Shown in pieces: positions 25,333 to 34,596 of a stretch of DNA of 64,000 bases (the stretch's first letter is position 1; the number at the start of each line of letters is the position of its first letter). A program made the position numbers and the translations under genes. Source of the stretch: an uncultured Pelagibacteraceae bacterium (GTDB lineage Bacteria > Pseudomonadota > Alphaproteobacteria > Pelagibacterales > Pelagibacteraceae); contig CACDYK010000002.1 in NCBI GenBank assembly GCA_902556905.1, positions 1-64,000 of the forward strand, written 5' to 3'. Under the pieces are notes generated by a model. It was given only the letters and a program-made list of their open reading frames with translations. It made no database searches and was not told the DNA's origin.

Positions 25333-26352
25333 ATGAGTATTATTAGAAACTTATCGAGAACAATATTAGCTTTTTTTGTTCTACTATCTCTTATAATTTC
25401 ATCAACATCAGTTTTTGCAGAAGAAATAGTAGGACGACTTTCAGTGCACTGGAGTCCTAAACACCATAGTGCAAAACATGCACAAATTTTTGCAGATGAA
25501 GTTAACAAAAGAGCAAAAGGTAAATTAAAAATTGAGGTGTACCCTTCAAAACAACTCTTTGGAATTAGAGATGTTATGGGAGCAGTAACATCAGGTGCTG
25601 TTGAGCTTGGAGGAATTGTTGGAGTAGTTAGTTTTCCACCAATAAATAAAAACTTTAATGTAGCTTCATTTCCAGGATTATTTAATTCTTGGGAACAGCA
25701 AAGAGGTTTTTTTCAAAATTCACCTAAAGGAAAAGAAATTTGGGGTGAACTAACAAAAAAAACTAATTCTACATTAATTATGTACAATCCTGTTGGACCA
25801 GTAATGTCAATTTCAAGTGCTCGTGAGTTAACAGGAATTGATGCCATGAAAGGTTTGAAAGCAAGAAGGTTGCTTAAGAGTGAAGAACCTATGTGGGATG
25901 CTCTAGGGGCTAACCGTGTTTCATTAAAAACTGGAGAAGTATATAACGCTTTACAATCTGGAATGATTGATACAATTAATAGTCCCCCAGGAAGTATAAA
26001 AGCATATAGTTGGTGGGAGTTTTTGAAATACGCTCAAAAACCATATCAATATTATGCTGACGCTTATATAATGGCAAATTCTACTTGGTTTAATGGTTTA
26101 TCATCTGATTTACAAAAAATAATAATGGATGTTGGTAAGGAAGTGGGAACTCTTTCAACAGATAGAATTATGGATCATGGTGAAACTGTTCTTAAAGAAT
26201 TTCAAGACAGAGGTGGTGTAGTGACTACACTCTCAGGATCTGAAAAAGCTAAATTTGATAAGCTTATGAAAGAAAAAGTTATGCCCGCCATGGCTAAAAT
26301 GATTGACTCTGATGCTTTACAGGCAGCACAAGAGTTTGCAAAAAATAATTAG
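25333..26352 (+). CDS. dctP: TRAP transporter substrate-binding protein (DctP family)
   Basis: The 339-residue protein has a signal peptide of about 29 residues (SSTSVFA/E) and a DctP-type domain, with the usual HAQIFADEVNKRAKGKLKIEVYP-like N-terminal helix-strand. The conserved arginine that binds a substrate carboxylate is present in a KGLKARRLLK segment near residues 175-184, although two arginines are adjacent. A GGGGAGA ribosome-binding site precedes the start. With the small and large membrane subunits downstream it forms a sodium-driven importer, probably for an organic acid; the ligand is not identifiable by eye. Confidence 0.88.
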   Translation: MSIIRNLSRTILAFFVLLSLIISSTSVFAEEIVGRLSVHWSPKHHSAKHAQIFADEVNKRAKGKLKIEVYPSKQLFGIRDVMGAVTSGAVELGGIVGVVSFPPINKNFNVASFPGLFNSWEQQRGFFQNSPKGKEIWGELTKKTNSTLIMYNPVGPVMSISSARELTGIDAMKGLKARRLLKSEEPMWDALGANRVSLKTGEVYNALQSGMIDTINSPPGSIKAYSWWEFLKYAQKPYQYYADAYIMANSTWFNGLSSDLQKIIMDVGKEVGTLSTDRIMDHGETVLKEFQDRGGVVTTLSGSEKAKFDKLMKEKVMPAMAKMIDSDALQAAQEFAKNN

Positions 26353-26376
26353 AATAAGTAAAGCTTAGTCTAAATA

Positions 26377-26868
26377 ATGAAAACATTGCGAGCAGTTAAT
26401 AATATACTGGCTTCTGTATCAATGATGCTCGCAATGTTAATAATTTTTATAATGGTTGCTGCTCTATTTTTAAGTGCAAGCACAAGATTTATAACTGGCA
26501 CTGGATTTGCTTGGTTTGTAGAATTGCCACCCGTTCTAGTTAGTTGGTTAGTTTTTCCATTACTTGGACCTTTATTAAAGAAAGGCCAACATATAAAAGT
26601 AGATTTTTTAACACCTATATTATCAAAAAAATTTAATATAATTTTATTTCTATTAGTCAACTTGGTAGCTTTTATTTCAGCATGTGTTTTTTTTAAAGCA
26701 GGTTTGGATGCAACAATAATGTATTATAATTTAGGACAAGTAATGGAGATAGAAATTAGCATTCCACTATGGTGGATGTTTTTAGCTTTCCCAGTAGGTT
26801 TTTTAATGTTGGCGCTTACATCTTTAGAATTATTGATTGATAATATTTTTAACTTAATAAATAGATAA
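26377..26868 (+). CDS. dctQ: TRAP transporter small membrane subunit (DctQ family)
   Basis: The 163-residue protein has four predicted helices at about 10-35, 48-65, 90-110 and 128-150, the arrangement of DctQ subunits. The GFAWFVELPPVLVSWLVF segment is the family's most recognisable block. It lies between DctP and DctM in the standard order. The stop is followed by 11 bases before the large-subunit start. No hairpin comparable to those in the ABC operons separates it from dctP. Confidence 0.88.
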   Translation: MKTLRAVNNILASVSMMLAMLIIFIMVAALFLSASTRFITGTGFAWFVELPPVLVSWLVFPLLGPLLKKGQHIKVDFLTPILSKKFNIILFLLVNLVAFISACVFFKAGLDATIMYYNLGQVMEIEISIPLWWMFLAFPVGFLMLALTSLELLIDNIFNLINR

Positions 26869-26879
26869 ATTATTAGTAA

Positions 26880-28145
26880 ATGTTTTCTTTAGCTTTTATT
26901 TTATCATTAGTAACATTAATTATTTCTGTTCCAATTTTTTTAGTATTTGGGCTAGGCAGCTCTATAGCAGCGATTGGTGGGCTTAATCTTCCATGGTCAG
27001 TTTTAATTCAAGTGTCTTTTGGTGCTTTAACTAAACATGTTCTTATCGCAGTTCCATTATTTATATTTAGTGGAATGGCTATGTTAAAAGGAGGTGCTGC
27101 ATTAAGATTAGTAAAATTTGCAACAACATTGGTAGGACACTGGCCTGGAGGTTTGGGTGTCGCGATGGTTCTTGCAATGGGTTTCTTTGCAGCATTTTGT
27201 GGATCAATTCTTGCAGCAATCACTGCTATTGGGACTATCATGATGCCAAAAATGGTAGAACAGGGTTATCCTACTCCATTTGTTGTGGTTCTTGCTGCTT
27301 CAGCAGCTTTACTTGAAGCATTAATTCCACCTTCGAATGCAGCTATTTTGTTTAGTGCTCTTACATATGTACCTGTGTCTAAGACTTTTGCGGCAGGGGT
27401 AATTCCTGGTGTGATACTTCTTGTCTTAATGATTCTCTTAGTTCTCTTTAAATGTAGACATATTAAAACTGATAAAAAAGCATCATTTAAAGAAAGAATA
27501 AACTCTTTTATTTCTGCGTTACCAGCTTTAATTACTCCTATAATAATCTTAGGAGGTATATATGCTGGTTTTTTAACACCTTCAGAGTCAGCAGCAGTTG
27601 CAGGTGTTTATGCTGTAGCTATAGGTTTTTTAATTTATAGAGAATTGACTTTGTCTTCATTATTAAGTTGTCTAAAAGAAACAGCAATAATTACAGCAGT
27701 AATATTTTCAATTATTGCAACAGCGACTTTTTTAAGTGTTGTTCTAACATATACACAAGCTCCACAAAAAATTATTACTTTTTTCACTGAAATGGGTATC
27801 AGCGTAAATTTATTTTGGGTAATGTTAGGTATAATTTGTTTAATACTTGGAACTTTTATCGAAATAGTTCCTGTATTTTATTTAACAGTCCCAATATTTG
27901 CTGCAATCACATTGTCTTTCAATCAAAGTCTACTACATTTATATGTAGTGTTCGTTGCTTTTGCAGGAATTGGAATGATAACACCACCAGTCTGTGTTGG
28001 AATATATACAGCAGCAAGTGTAATAAAAGAAAATCCAGCTAATGCTTTTAAAGAAGTTCCTTTATTTACAATTGTAGGAATTATTTACGGAATTTTAATG
28101 ATTTTATTCCCAATATTTTCTACTTGGCTTCCAAGTCTTATTTAG
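26880..28145 (+). CDS. dctM: TRAP transporter large membrane subunit (DctM family)
   Basis: The 421-residue protein is a DctM/SiaM-type secondary transporter with about 12 helices. Family blocks include FCGSILAAITAIGTIMMP near residues 103-120, IPPSNAAILFSAL near 149-161 and GIGMITPPVCVGIY near 362-375; these helical-hairpin regions line the substrate and sodium sites. It is the final gene of the TRAP operon. Its stop is nine bases from the stop of the convergent aminotransferase gene, leaving no space for a terminator. Confidence 0.9.
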   Translation: MFSLAFILSLVTLIISVPIFLVFGLGSSIAAIGGLNLPWSVLIQVSFGALTKHVLIAVPLFIFSGMAMLKGGAALRLVKFATTLVGHWPGGLGVAMVLAMGFFAAFCGSILAAITAIGTIMMPKMVEQGYPTPFVVVLAASAALLEALIPPSNAAILFSALTYVPVSKTFAAGVIPGVILLVLMILLVLFKCRHIKTDKKASFKERINSFISALPALITPIIILGGIYAGFLTPSESAAVAGVYAVAIGFLIYRELTLSSLLSCLKETAIITAVIFSIIATATFLSVVLTYTQAPQKIITFFTEMGISVNLFWVMLGIICLILGTFIEIVPVFYLTVPIFAAITLSFNQSLLHLYVVFVAFAGIGMITPPVCVGIYTAASVIKENPANAFKEVPLFTIVGIIYGILMILFPIFSTWLPSLI

Positions 28146-28154
28146 CTTTATAAT

Positions 28155-29036
28155 TTAACTATTTTTACCAACAAGAACTTCATAGCTAGTAGATAAATCT
28201 TTAATTAAATCACATACTTCAAAGTTGTTATCAGCAATAATTCCTACAGGAGTTATTTCTGCAGCAGTACCTGTAATAAAACAACCTTTAAAACTAGATA
28301 GTTCATCAGGAGATATCTTTCTCTCGTGAATCTTAATATTTTTTGACCTTGCAAGATCTATGACTGTTTTTCTGGTTATACCATCTAGAAAAGAGTCTGG
28401 TATTGGAGTGTGCAATTCATTTTTATCATCTTTAAAAAAAATGTTAGCACTTGTGGCCTCTGCTATATTGCCTTCATGATCTAACATTAAAGAATCTGTA
28501 TATCCATCTTTTTCTGCTTGATGTTTTGAAAGTGTACAAATCATGTATAAACCTGCTGCTTTGCTTTCCCAGGGTGATGAATTTTGAGGTGGTCTTTGCC
28601 ACTTAGAAATATTCAACTTAATACCTTTTAATTTTAAACTTGGATCAAAGTATGTTGGCCATTCCCATATTGCTATAGCCACATTTATCTTTGTATTTTG
28701 TGCTGAAACCCCCATCATTTCACTGCCTCTCCAAACAAATGGGCGTATATACCCATTTTGAATATTTTGATCAGAGACAAGTTTTTTTGTAGCTTCAATA
28801 ATCTCGTTATATGAATAAGGAATTTTCATATCTAAAATTTTTGCAGAATTGAAAAGTCTATCTGTGTGTTCTTCTAATTTAAAAATTTTTGTATTGTATA
28901 CTCTTAAGCCTTCAAAAACTAAGCTAGCATAATGCATCCCATGACTGATTATATGAACCCTAGCATCTTGCCACTCACATAATTCGTTATTAAACCAAAT
29001 TTTTCCAGATCTTTTATCAAAAGGTAATTGATGCAT
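28155..29036 (-). CDS. ilvE: Branched-chain/D-amino-acid-type aminotransferase (class IV, IlvE-like)
   Basis: The 293-residue PLP enzyme is fold-type IV. An N-terminal ISHGMHYASLVFEGLRVY block, arginine in YIRPFVWRG, and catalytic lysine in ESKAAGLYM near residue 158 follow the branched-chain aminotransferase pattern, and a TSANIFF segment near 196 is the usual phosphate-site loop. It could provide branched-chain amino acids, or act as a catabolic transaminase in the minus-strand operon that starts at 35282. It is the last gene of that operon, eight bases after the thiolase gene. Confidence 0.85.
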   Translation of the reverse strand: MHQLPFDKRSGKIWFNNELCEWQDARVHIISHGMHYASLVFEGLRVYNTKIFKLEEHTDRLFNSAKILDMKIPYSYNEIIEATKKLVSDQNIQNGYIRPFVWRGSEMMGVSAQNTKINVAIAIWEWPTYFDPSLKLKGIKLNISKWQRPPQNSSPWESKAAGLYMICTLSKHQAEKDGYTDSLMLDHEGNIAEATSANIFFKDDKNELHTPIPDSFLDGITRKTVIDLARSKNIKIHERKISPDELSSFKGCFITGTAAEITPVGIIADNNFEVCDLIKDLSTSYEVLVGKNS

Positions 29037-29044
29037 ATGAAAAT

Positions 29045-30169
29045 TTATTCTACAGATTCAATAATTGTTGCAATGCCCATTCCAAGGCCAATACATTGGG
29101 TAGCTAATGCGTATTTTTTATTTTCTCTTCTTAATAATTGAGCTGCTTTTCCAGTAATTCTTGCACCTGTTGCCCCAAGAGGATGACCTAGGGCTAAGGC
29201 ACCGCCATCTATGTTAACTTTGTTTTGATTGATTTTTAAATCTTTTATACATGCTAATGATTGAGAAGCAAAAGCTTCATTTAATTCTACAATATCAATA
29301 TCATCTATTGTTAGTTTAGCTCTCTCTAATGCTTTTTGCGAAGCTCCAATTGGCCCTAACCCCATTGTATCAGGCTTACATCCTTGAACAGCAGTAGACA
29401 CAATTCTTGCTAAAATTTCTAAGTTATTATCTTTAGCATATTGTTCTTCACAAATTAAAGTAGCAGCAGCACCATCTGTAAGAGGCGATGATGTTGCGGC
29501 AGTTACAGTCCCATTTTGATCAAATGCTAATTTTAAACTATTCAATTTATCTTGATTGCTATTAGGTCTTATATTGCTGTCTTGAGAACAATTTCCGATA
29601 GAGACAATTTCATTATTAAAATTACCTTTTGATTGAGCTTCAAATGCTTTCTTATGACTTGATATTGCAAATTCCTGTTGTTCAGTTCTTGATATAGAAT
29701 ATTGTTTAGCTACATTTTCTGCAGTAGTACCCATTGTAAAATAAACATTTGGATTTTCAGTTTCAGTATATGGATATGGCATAGGGTCAAAACCAGTAGT
29801 TACTCTAGTCATACTTTCAACGCCACCACAAATAAAAACTTTTCCAGACCCCATTGCTATTTTTCCTGCTGCAATATGAATACCTTCCATTGATGATCCA
29901 CACCATCTATCTACTGTCATTCCAGAAGTCTTGATATCCATGTTGGTTAAAAAAGTTACTAATTTACCAATATTAAAACACTGTTCTCCAGTTTGAAATG
30001 CACATCCAATTACAACGTCCTCTATATCGCTTTTATTAATTTTAGTTTTTGAAACAAGATTGTTTATAACTTCAGCAAGCAGATTAACTGGCTTGACATC
30101 AATTAATTCTCCTTTTCTCGCCATTGTAAATGGTGATCTTGAATAACCTGCTATAACTGCTTTAAACAT
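29045..30169 (-). CDS. Acetyl-CoA acyltransferase (thiolase)
   Basis: The 374-residue thiolase has the nucleophilic cysteine in VDRWCGSSMEG near residue 90, the NEAFASQ motif near 297, the catalytic histidine in GHPLGATGAR near 330 and the second cysteine in TQCIGLGMG near 360. It would cleave a 3-ketoacyl-CoA or condense acetyl-CoA. With the FadN-like fusion at 42976 it could complete beta-oxidation, but its own operon also contains a DmdA-type demethylase and a ThDP enzyme. It is followed by the aminotransferase and preceded by the demethylase gene on the same strand. Confidence 0.92.
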   Translation of the reverse strand: MFKAVIAGYSRSPFTMARKGELIDVKPVNLLAEVINNLVSKTKINKSDIEDVVIGCAFQTGEQCFNIGKLVTFLTNMDIKTSGMTVDRWCGSSMEGIHIAAGKIAMGSGKVFICGGVESMTRVTTGFDPMPYPYTETENPNVYFTMGTTAENVAKQYSISRTEQQEFAISSHKKAFEAQSKGNFNNEIVSIGNCSQDSNIRPNSNQDKLNSLKLAFDQNGTVTAATSSPLTDGAAATLICEEQYAKDNNLEILARIVSTAVQGCKPDTMGLGPIGASQKALERAKLTIDDIDIVELNEAFASQSLACIKDLKINQNKVNIDGGALALGHPLGATGARITGKAAQLLRRENKKYALATQCIGLGMGIATIIESVE

Positions 30170-30186
30170 AAGGAATATATAGCTAT

Positions 30187-31332
30187 TTAATCTGGAAATG
30201 GCAAAGATGTTATCGTCCCATTTCTTTTCCCCCCATCAAGAGTTTGGACAAATACATTTTCTCCAACATTCCAGTATTCTTTCAAAATCATTGATAAACC
30301 AATATTTTTTTTAATTCTAGGAGAGAAAATTCCTGACGTTATCTGTCCAATTTTTTTATTATCTTTTGAGAGTACTTTTAATGGTTGTCCGGTTGCTGGA
30401 CATGGATCGCCATCAAAAATAATTCCCATCATTTTTTGTTTAATGCCTTCATTTTTGATTTTTGTTAAGGCTTGTTTTCCAATAAAATCATGTGACACAT
30501 CATCTTTACAATATTTTTCTAGATTGCACTCGAAAGGATTATTCTCTCCTGTAAAATCATTCCCATAAGACATAAGTCCACCTTCAATTCTATCAATTAG
30601 ATTAGGACAACCTGGTGAAATATTAAATTTTTTACCAGCTTCCCAAATTGTATCCCAAAGTTTTTCACCCATTTCAATTTTATCAAAATATTTTTCATGT
30701 ACTTTGAAATAAATTTCAAAACCATCTTGTTTACTGTATCCTGATCTTGCAATAACTTGTTTAGTTCCTTCAAAATCAACTACTCTAAAGTTAAAAAACT
30801 TAATTTTTTTTATTTCTTCACCAAATATAGAAACTAACAGCTCTTCTGATTTTGGTCCTTGAACTGCTAAAGGATAAACATCAGGTTCGTCAATATTTAC
30901 ATCTAAGTTTAATCCCAAAGCATAACCTTTTGCCCATAGTAAAATATCAGAGTCTGCTATTGAGATCCAAAACATATCGTCATCTAATTTAAGTAAGACT
31001 GGGTCATTTATCATTCCAGCTTTTTCATTTAGCATCGGTATATAAAAACATTTTCCAGTCTCCATAGTTTTTATCGAACGAGGAGTTAATTTTTGTATCA
31101 ACGAAGCAGCATCAGGGCCACTTATCTGTACTTGTCTTTGACAAGAGACATCCCAAATTTGAACCTCTTTACTTAAGTGCCAGTAATCCTCCTCAACTGT
31201 ATTTTTGAAACCTTTTGGTAAAAGCATGTGATTTACTACTGTAAAATCTGAGACACCATGTTCTTCCACTCTACTAGTGTAAGGAGTTCTTCTTATTCTT
31301 CTAGACATATTTAATTTTATATTTTTGGTCAT
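30187..31332 (-). CDS. dmdA: DmdA-family THF-dependent demethylase
   Basis: The 381-residue protein is of the GcvT fold and its N-terminal SRRIRRTPYTSRVEEHGV block, VQIWDVSCQRQVQI near 58-71, GMINDPV near 106-112 and CPNLIDRIEGGLMSYGND segment match DMSP demethylase (DmdA) rather than glycine-cleavage GcvT. DmdA moves a methyl group of dimethylsulfoniopropionate to tetrahydrofolate, leaving methylmercaptopropionate. In the segment RSGYSKQDGFEIY a tyrosine (Y199) stands where I recall tryptophan in characterised DmdA proteins. This may mark another DmdA clade or a different methylated substrate. It is between a thiolase and a transthyretin-like gene, without recognisable dmdBCD neighbours. Confidence 0.78.
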   Translation of the reverse strand: MTKNIKLNMSRRIRRTPYTSRVEEHGVSDFTVVNHMLLPKGFKNTVEEDYWHLSKEVQIWDVSCQRQVQISGPDAASLIQKLTPRSIKTMETGKCFYIPMLNEKAGMINDPVLLKLDDDMFWISIADSDILLWAKGYALGLNLDVNIDEPDVYPLAVQGPKSEELLVSIFGEEIKKIKFFNFRVVDFEGTKQVIARSGYSKQDGFEIYFKVHEKYFDKIEMGEKLWDTIWEAGKKFNISPGCPNLIDRIEGGLMSYGNDFTGENNPFECNLEKYCKDDVSHDFIGKQALTKIKNEGIKQKMMGIIFDGDPCPATGQPLKVLSKDNKKIGQITSGIFSPRIKKNIGLSMILKEYWNVGENVFVQTLDGGKRNGTITSLPFPD

Positions 31333-31354
31333 AAAAAATTTAATTATTTAATAA

Positions 31355-31690
31355 TTATTGAGACCACCAAATCGAATAACCGTTTGGTGATATAATTATT
31401 GGTAAGTGATATTTTTTTTTAGGATCTTCCATTCTAAATTTTATTATTATTTCAGAAATAATTTTTTTTTTAGAAAAATAATCTGCTGTTTTACAAACCA
31501 TTTCATAATCACATTCACAGTCATCATTTGAAAGTTCGAAATCTTTTAGAATTCTGCCTCCATCATCTGTTTCAGTTTCAAAAAATATCTTTTTAACACC
31601 TAGGGAATTAATTTGATTAATAATTACTCTAACTCCACTAGCATGAGTTCCGTCTACTGAGTTAAGTAAGTGTGATGATAAAGTTGCCAT
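31355..31690 (-). CDS. Transthyretin-like protein, 5-hydroxyisourate hydrolase family, atypical C-terminus
   Basis: The 111-residue protein matches the short bacterial transthyretin-like/HIU hydrolase family: an N-terminal LSSHLLNSVDGTHASGV block with H7, DDGGRI with R46, and YHLPIIISPNGYS with H95 correspond to three of the catalytic residues. The family's C-terminal Y-R-G-S tetrapeptide, needed for hydrolysis of 5-hydroxyisourate, is replaced by WWSQ. No uricase or OHCU decarboxylase gene lies nearby, so a purine role is doubtful. It is encoded between a DmdA-type demethylase and a ThDP enzyme, four bases after the latter, and may act on a different cyclic or amide substrate. Confidence 0.8.
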   Translation of the reverse strand: MATLSSHLLNSVDGTHASGVRVIINQINSLGVKKIFFETETDDGGRILKDFELSNDDCECDYEMVCKTADYFSKKKIISEIIIKFRMEDPKKKYHLPIIISPNGYSIWWSQ

Positions 31691-31694
31691 ATAT

Positions 31695-33437
31695 TTATTC
31701 TATTGAGGCCTTATCTCTTTTGTCACTAACAGCAGCAACTATTGGGCTTATAACGCCCTTTGCTTTTACGTTGATACATGCAGTTTTTCCACTCTTTATT
31801 GCCCTTTTTAATGCTGGGGCTAATTGTTCTCTTTTTGTAACTAATTCTCCATGACCTCCAAAACCTTCAAAAATTTTATGAAAAGGAATATCTCTAAAAT
31901 CAGTTGCAAAATGTTTTCCACTTTCAAATAATCTTTCTTGTTGTTGAGATATACAATCTAATCCACCATTATTATCAATTACTACTACAATAGGTTTGTT
32001 CTCTTGAAAAGCAGCCTCTATAGACAAACCTCCAGATAAAAAAGCTCCATCTCCACTTATTAAGATAACGTTTGATTCAGGGTTTATATTTTTCGCAGAA
32101 AGCGCAAATGGAACACCAACACCCAACATACTAAATGTACCAGGATGAAGAATTCCACCTATTTTTTTTCCTTTTGATCCAGCAATATTTATTGCAATTT
32201 CAGACCAGAAGTGAGTATTACCTCCGTCAATGACCAACCAATCTTTCTCACCTATAGCATCTTGTACATCCAAAGCTAATTGAAGTGGATGCATCTTACC
32301 TCCGTTGGCTTCAGCCTCTTTTGTCTCTTTACTTAAATCTTCTAATGTCTTATCTACCCATTCTTGTTTTTTTGTTCTGTTAAGATCAAACCATTCGTTA
32401 CTTAAATTCCATTTATTATTTAATTTAAGTTTATTTAATGTGTCAAAAAAAACTCCAGGATCGCATAATAAATTTATATCTGCGGCTCTATTAAGTTCTA
32501 TTTCTTCATGAGATCCATTAATACATACAAGTTTAGTTGATTTAGGAAAAAGTGGTGGGTTTCCAAAATTCATTTGATTATCCAATCTAGCTCCAACCAT
32601 CATTACCAAATCAGAGTCATGTAATGCAAATTTTGAAGGAGGGTACTGATGAATATCAGCTAAACCCATATAAGCATTAGCTTCTTCTCCAAGTAATTTT
32701 TGGTGATAAGGAATATTAAATATTGGAATTTTCAAACTATTGCCAACTTCTTCTAATTTTTTTTCAGATCCAGACCACCAAACTCCATGACCACCAATTA
32801 AAACTGGTTTTTTTGAATTACTTGCAAGTTCTAATATTTCAGACATTTGTGCTGGGTCAGGCCAAGCTTTTACAATTGTTTTTGTTTGATGTGAAAATGG
32901 TCTTTCTTCAAGTCCTGCGTCTTCAGAAAAAGATGAAAACATAATATCAACAGGCATACTTAAATGTACCGCACCAGGATATCCATTTGTTGCAATTTTA
33001 TATGCCTTATCTACAAATTCTCTAATTCTAGTTCCATCAGTTATACTTGCACTGTATTTTGTTAAAGGTGCAGCAATTGCAACATCATCAATTTCTTTAA
33101 ATCCCCCTGAGCCTTGTCTTTTTAAACTGCTTGAACCAGTTATGAATATTACAGGTGATCGTTCACCCCAAGCCTCCATCATTGATGGAACAGCATTTGC
33201 AAATCCTTCAGGACCAACAAGACAAACAGCTGGTTTTCTTGTAATTCTTGTATGTCCATCAGCTATGTGACCTGCTACTTGTTCATGAGGACAATTGATT
33301 ACTTCCATTTGGCACTCCATAAACCCCTCTAAAGCAGGATTACAAAACCCACCAGATAATGTAAAAACATGTTGAATCCCTTTGTCTTTTAATGCTCTAG
33401 CGATAAGCGATCCACCTCTAATTTTTTTTTCTGACAT
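31695..33437 (-). CDS. Thiamine-diphosphate-dependent enzyme (acetolactate synthase-like family)
   Basis: The 580-residue protein has all three domains of the POX/AHAS family: the PYR domain with the cofactor-activating glutamate in CPHEQVAGH (E52), a central NAD/FAD-type domain, and a PP domain with the ThDP motif starting GDGAFLSGG and ending in IDNNGG. This family includes acetolactate synthase, benzoylformate decarboxylase, oxalyl-CoA decarboxylase and 2-hydroxyacyl-CoA lyase, and it is too diverse to name the substrate. The next gene upstream is an FMN alpha-hydroxyacid dehydrogenase, so one possible route is oxidation of a 2-hydroxy acid to a 2-oxo acid and then decarboxylation here. 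That is inference from context. Confidence 0.85.
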   Translation of the reverse strand: MSEKKIRGGSLIARALKDKGIQHVFTLSGGFCNPALEGFMECQMEVINCPHEQVAGHIADGHTRITRKPAVCLVGPEGFANAVPSMMEAWGERSPVIFITGSSSLKRQGSGGFKEIDDVAIAAPLTKYSASITDGTRIREFVDKAYKIATNGYPGAVHLSMPVDIMFSSFSEDAGLEERPFSHQTKTIVKAWPDPAQMSEILELASNSKKPVLIGGHGVWWSGSEKKLEEVGNSLKIPIFNIPYHQKLLGEEANAYMGLADIHQYPPSKFALHDSDLVMMVGARLDNQMNFGNPPLFPKSTKLVCINGSHEEIELNRAADINLLCDPGVFFDTLNKLKLNNKWNLSNEWFDLNRTKKQEWVDKTLEDLSKETKEAEANGGKMHPLQLALDVQDAIGEKDWLVIDGGNTHFWSEIAINIAGSKGKKIGGILHPGTFSMLGVGVPFALSAKNINPESNVILISGDGAFLSGGLSIEAAFQENKPIVVVIDNNGGLDCISQQQERLFESGKHFATDFRDIPFHKIFEGFGGHGELVTKREQLAPALKRAIKSGKTACINVKAKGVISPIVAAVSDKRDKASIE

Positions 33438-33441
33438 TTTT

Positions 33442-34596
33442 TTAGTATTTCATATTTTCAATAAATTTTTTAGCAATTATTTCTGACGTCACATCATTTA
33501 TATCAGTTAAACCAACTAAACCTAGTGCTGTACTTAACTCGTCTTTAATAATATCTAAAATTTTTCTTAAACCTTTTTCACCATCAGCTCCAATACCATA
33601 CATTAGTGGTCTTCCAAGCATTACGTAATTTGCACCTAGTGCTAAAGCTCTTATAATATCGCTTCCACCTCTAACACCGCTATCAAACAGCAGAGGAAAT
33701 TCTTTACCTAATTCATTTCTTATCAATGGTAATGCTTCGATTGATGCCGTAGCACTATCTAATTGTCTTCCACCATGGTTAGATACTTGTATAGCATCAA
33801 CTCCTTCATCCTTTATTTTTAGAGCATCCTCTGGTGACATTACTCCTTTAATTATTAATTTTCCTTTCCAAGCATCCCTTACTCTTTTGAGAGTTCCCCA
33901 ATCCGTAGCACCTCTACTATCACTTCTTATAAATTTAACTCCACTTTTAGATGTTTCGTAGTTCATTGGTTTTGGAATGCCACCTAGTAAAGTAGATAAA
34001 GACCAATGAGGATGAGTTACAAAATCAAACATTTGTTTAGGACCTATTTTAAAAGGGACTGTAAAACCATTTTTGTTATCCTTAGCTCTTCTAAATTGGA
34101 TTGGAACATCCACAGTTAGTATTGCCACTTTGTAACCAGTTTGTTCTGCTCTTTTTAAAATTTCCATTACAAAATTTTCCTTAGAATTATATAATTGTAT
34201 CCAAGATCTACCTTCAGATAATTCATGCATTTTTTCTAAAGATGTTGAAGAAGCCATAGAAACAGATGTAGGCACATTATTTACAATACTTTCTTTAGCT
34301 AACATTTTATCTGCACCTGTCCAGGTTAAGTTACACATTCCCATTGGTGAAAAACCAAATGGTTGATCAAATTCAATATCTAAAAATTTCTTTTTTAAAT
34401 TTCTATTTTCAACATTTCGTAAAACTTTTGGTTCAAGTCTAATTTGATCTAAGGCTGTACTGTTAATTTCACAAAGTTTTTCATCACCTGAAGCGCCATC
34501 AACAAAATCAAACATTAATTTTGGGATCCTTTTCTTTGCTAAATTTCTAGCATCATCTAAGCTATGAATTTTTTTACTTGCGGTTATATTCTTCAT
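33442..34596 (-). CDS. FMN-dependent alpha-hydroxyacid dehydrogenase/oxidase (LldD family)
   Basis: The 384-residue protein is a complete alpha/beta barrel of the glycolate oxidase/L-lactate dehydrogenase family. The active-site histidine-arginine motif is SNHGGRQLDS near residues 273-282, with FMN-binding FDSGVRGGSDIIRAL near 308-322 and an N-terminal FDFVDGASGDE block near 30-40. The enzyme would oxidise an L-2-hydroxy acid to a 2-oxo acid in the cytoplasm or at the membrane. It overlaps the peptidase gene upstream by four bases and precedes the ThDP enzyme by four bases, so it is firmly within this operon. Confidence 0.88.
   Translation of the reverse strand: MKNITASKKIHSLDDARNLAKKRIPKLMFDFVDGASGDEKLCEINSTALDQIRLEPKVLRNVENRNLKKKFLDIEFDQPFGFSPMGMCNLTWTGADKMLAKESIVNNVPTSVSMASSTSLEKMHELSEGRSWIQLYNSKENFVMEILKRAEQTGYKVAILTVDVPIQFRRAKDNKNGFTVPFKIGPKQMFDFVTHPHWSLSTLLGGIPKPMNYETSKSGVKFIRSDSRGATDWGTLKRVRDAWKGKLIIKGVMSPEDALKIKDEGVDAIQVSNHGGRQLDSATASIEALPLIRNELGKEFPLLFDSGVRGGSDIIRALALGANYVMLGRPLMYGIGADGEKGLRKILDIIKDELSTALGLVGLTDINDVTSEIIAKKFIENMKY

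Noticed and set aside
26353-26376. Hairpin between dctP and dctQ
   Set aside because: Only a weak 5-base pairing was seen, unlike the strong stems in the ABC operons.
25333-28145. TRAP operon as the ectoine importer UehABC
   Set aside because: It follows the EutA/DoeA-like genes but is separated by the PotABCD-like operon, and the binding protein shows no specific ectoine-binding signature that I can recognise.
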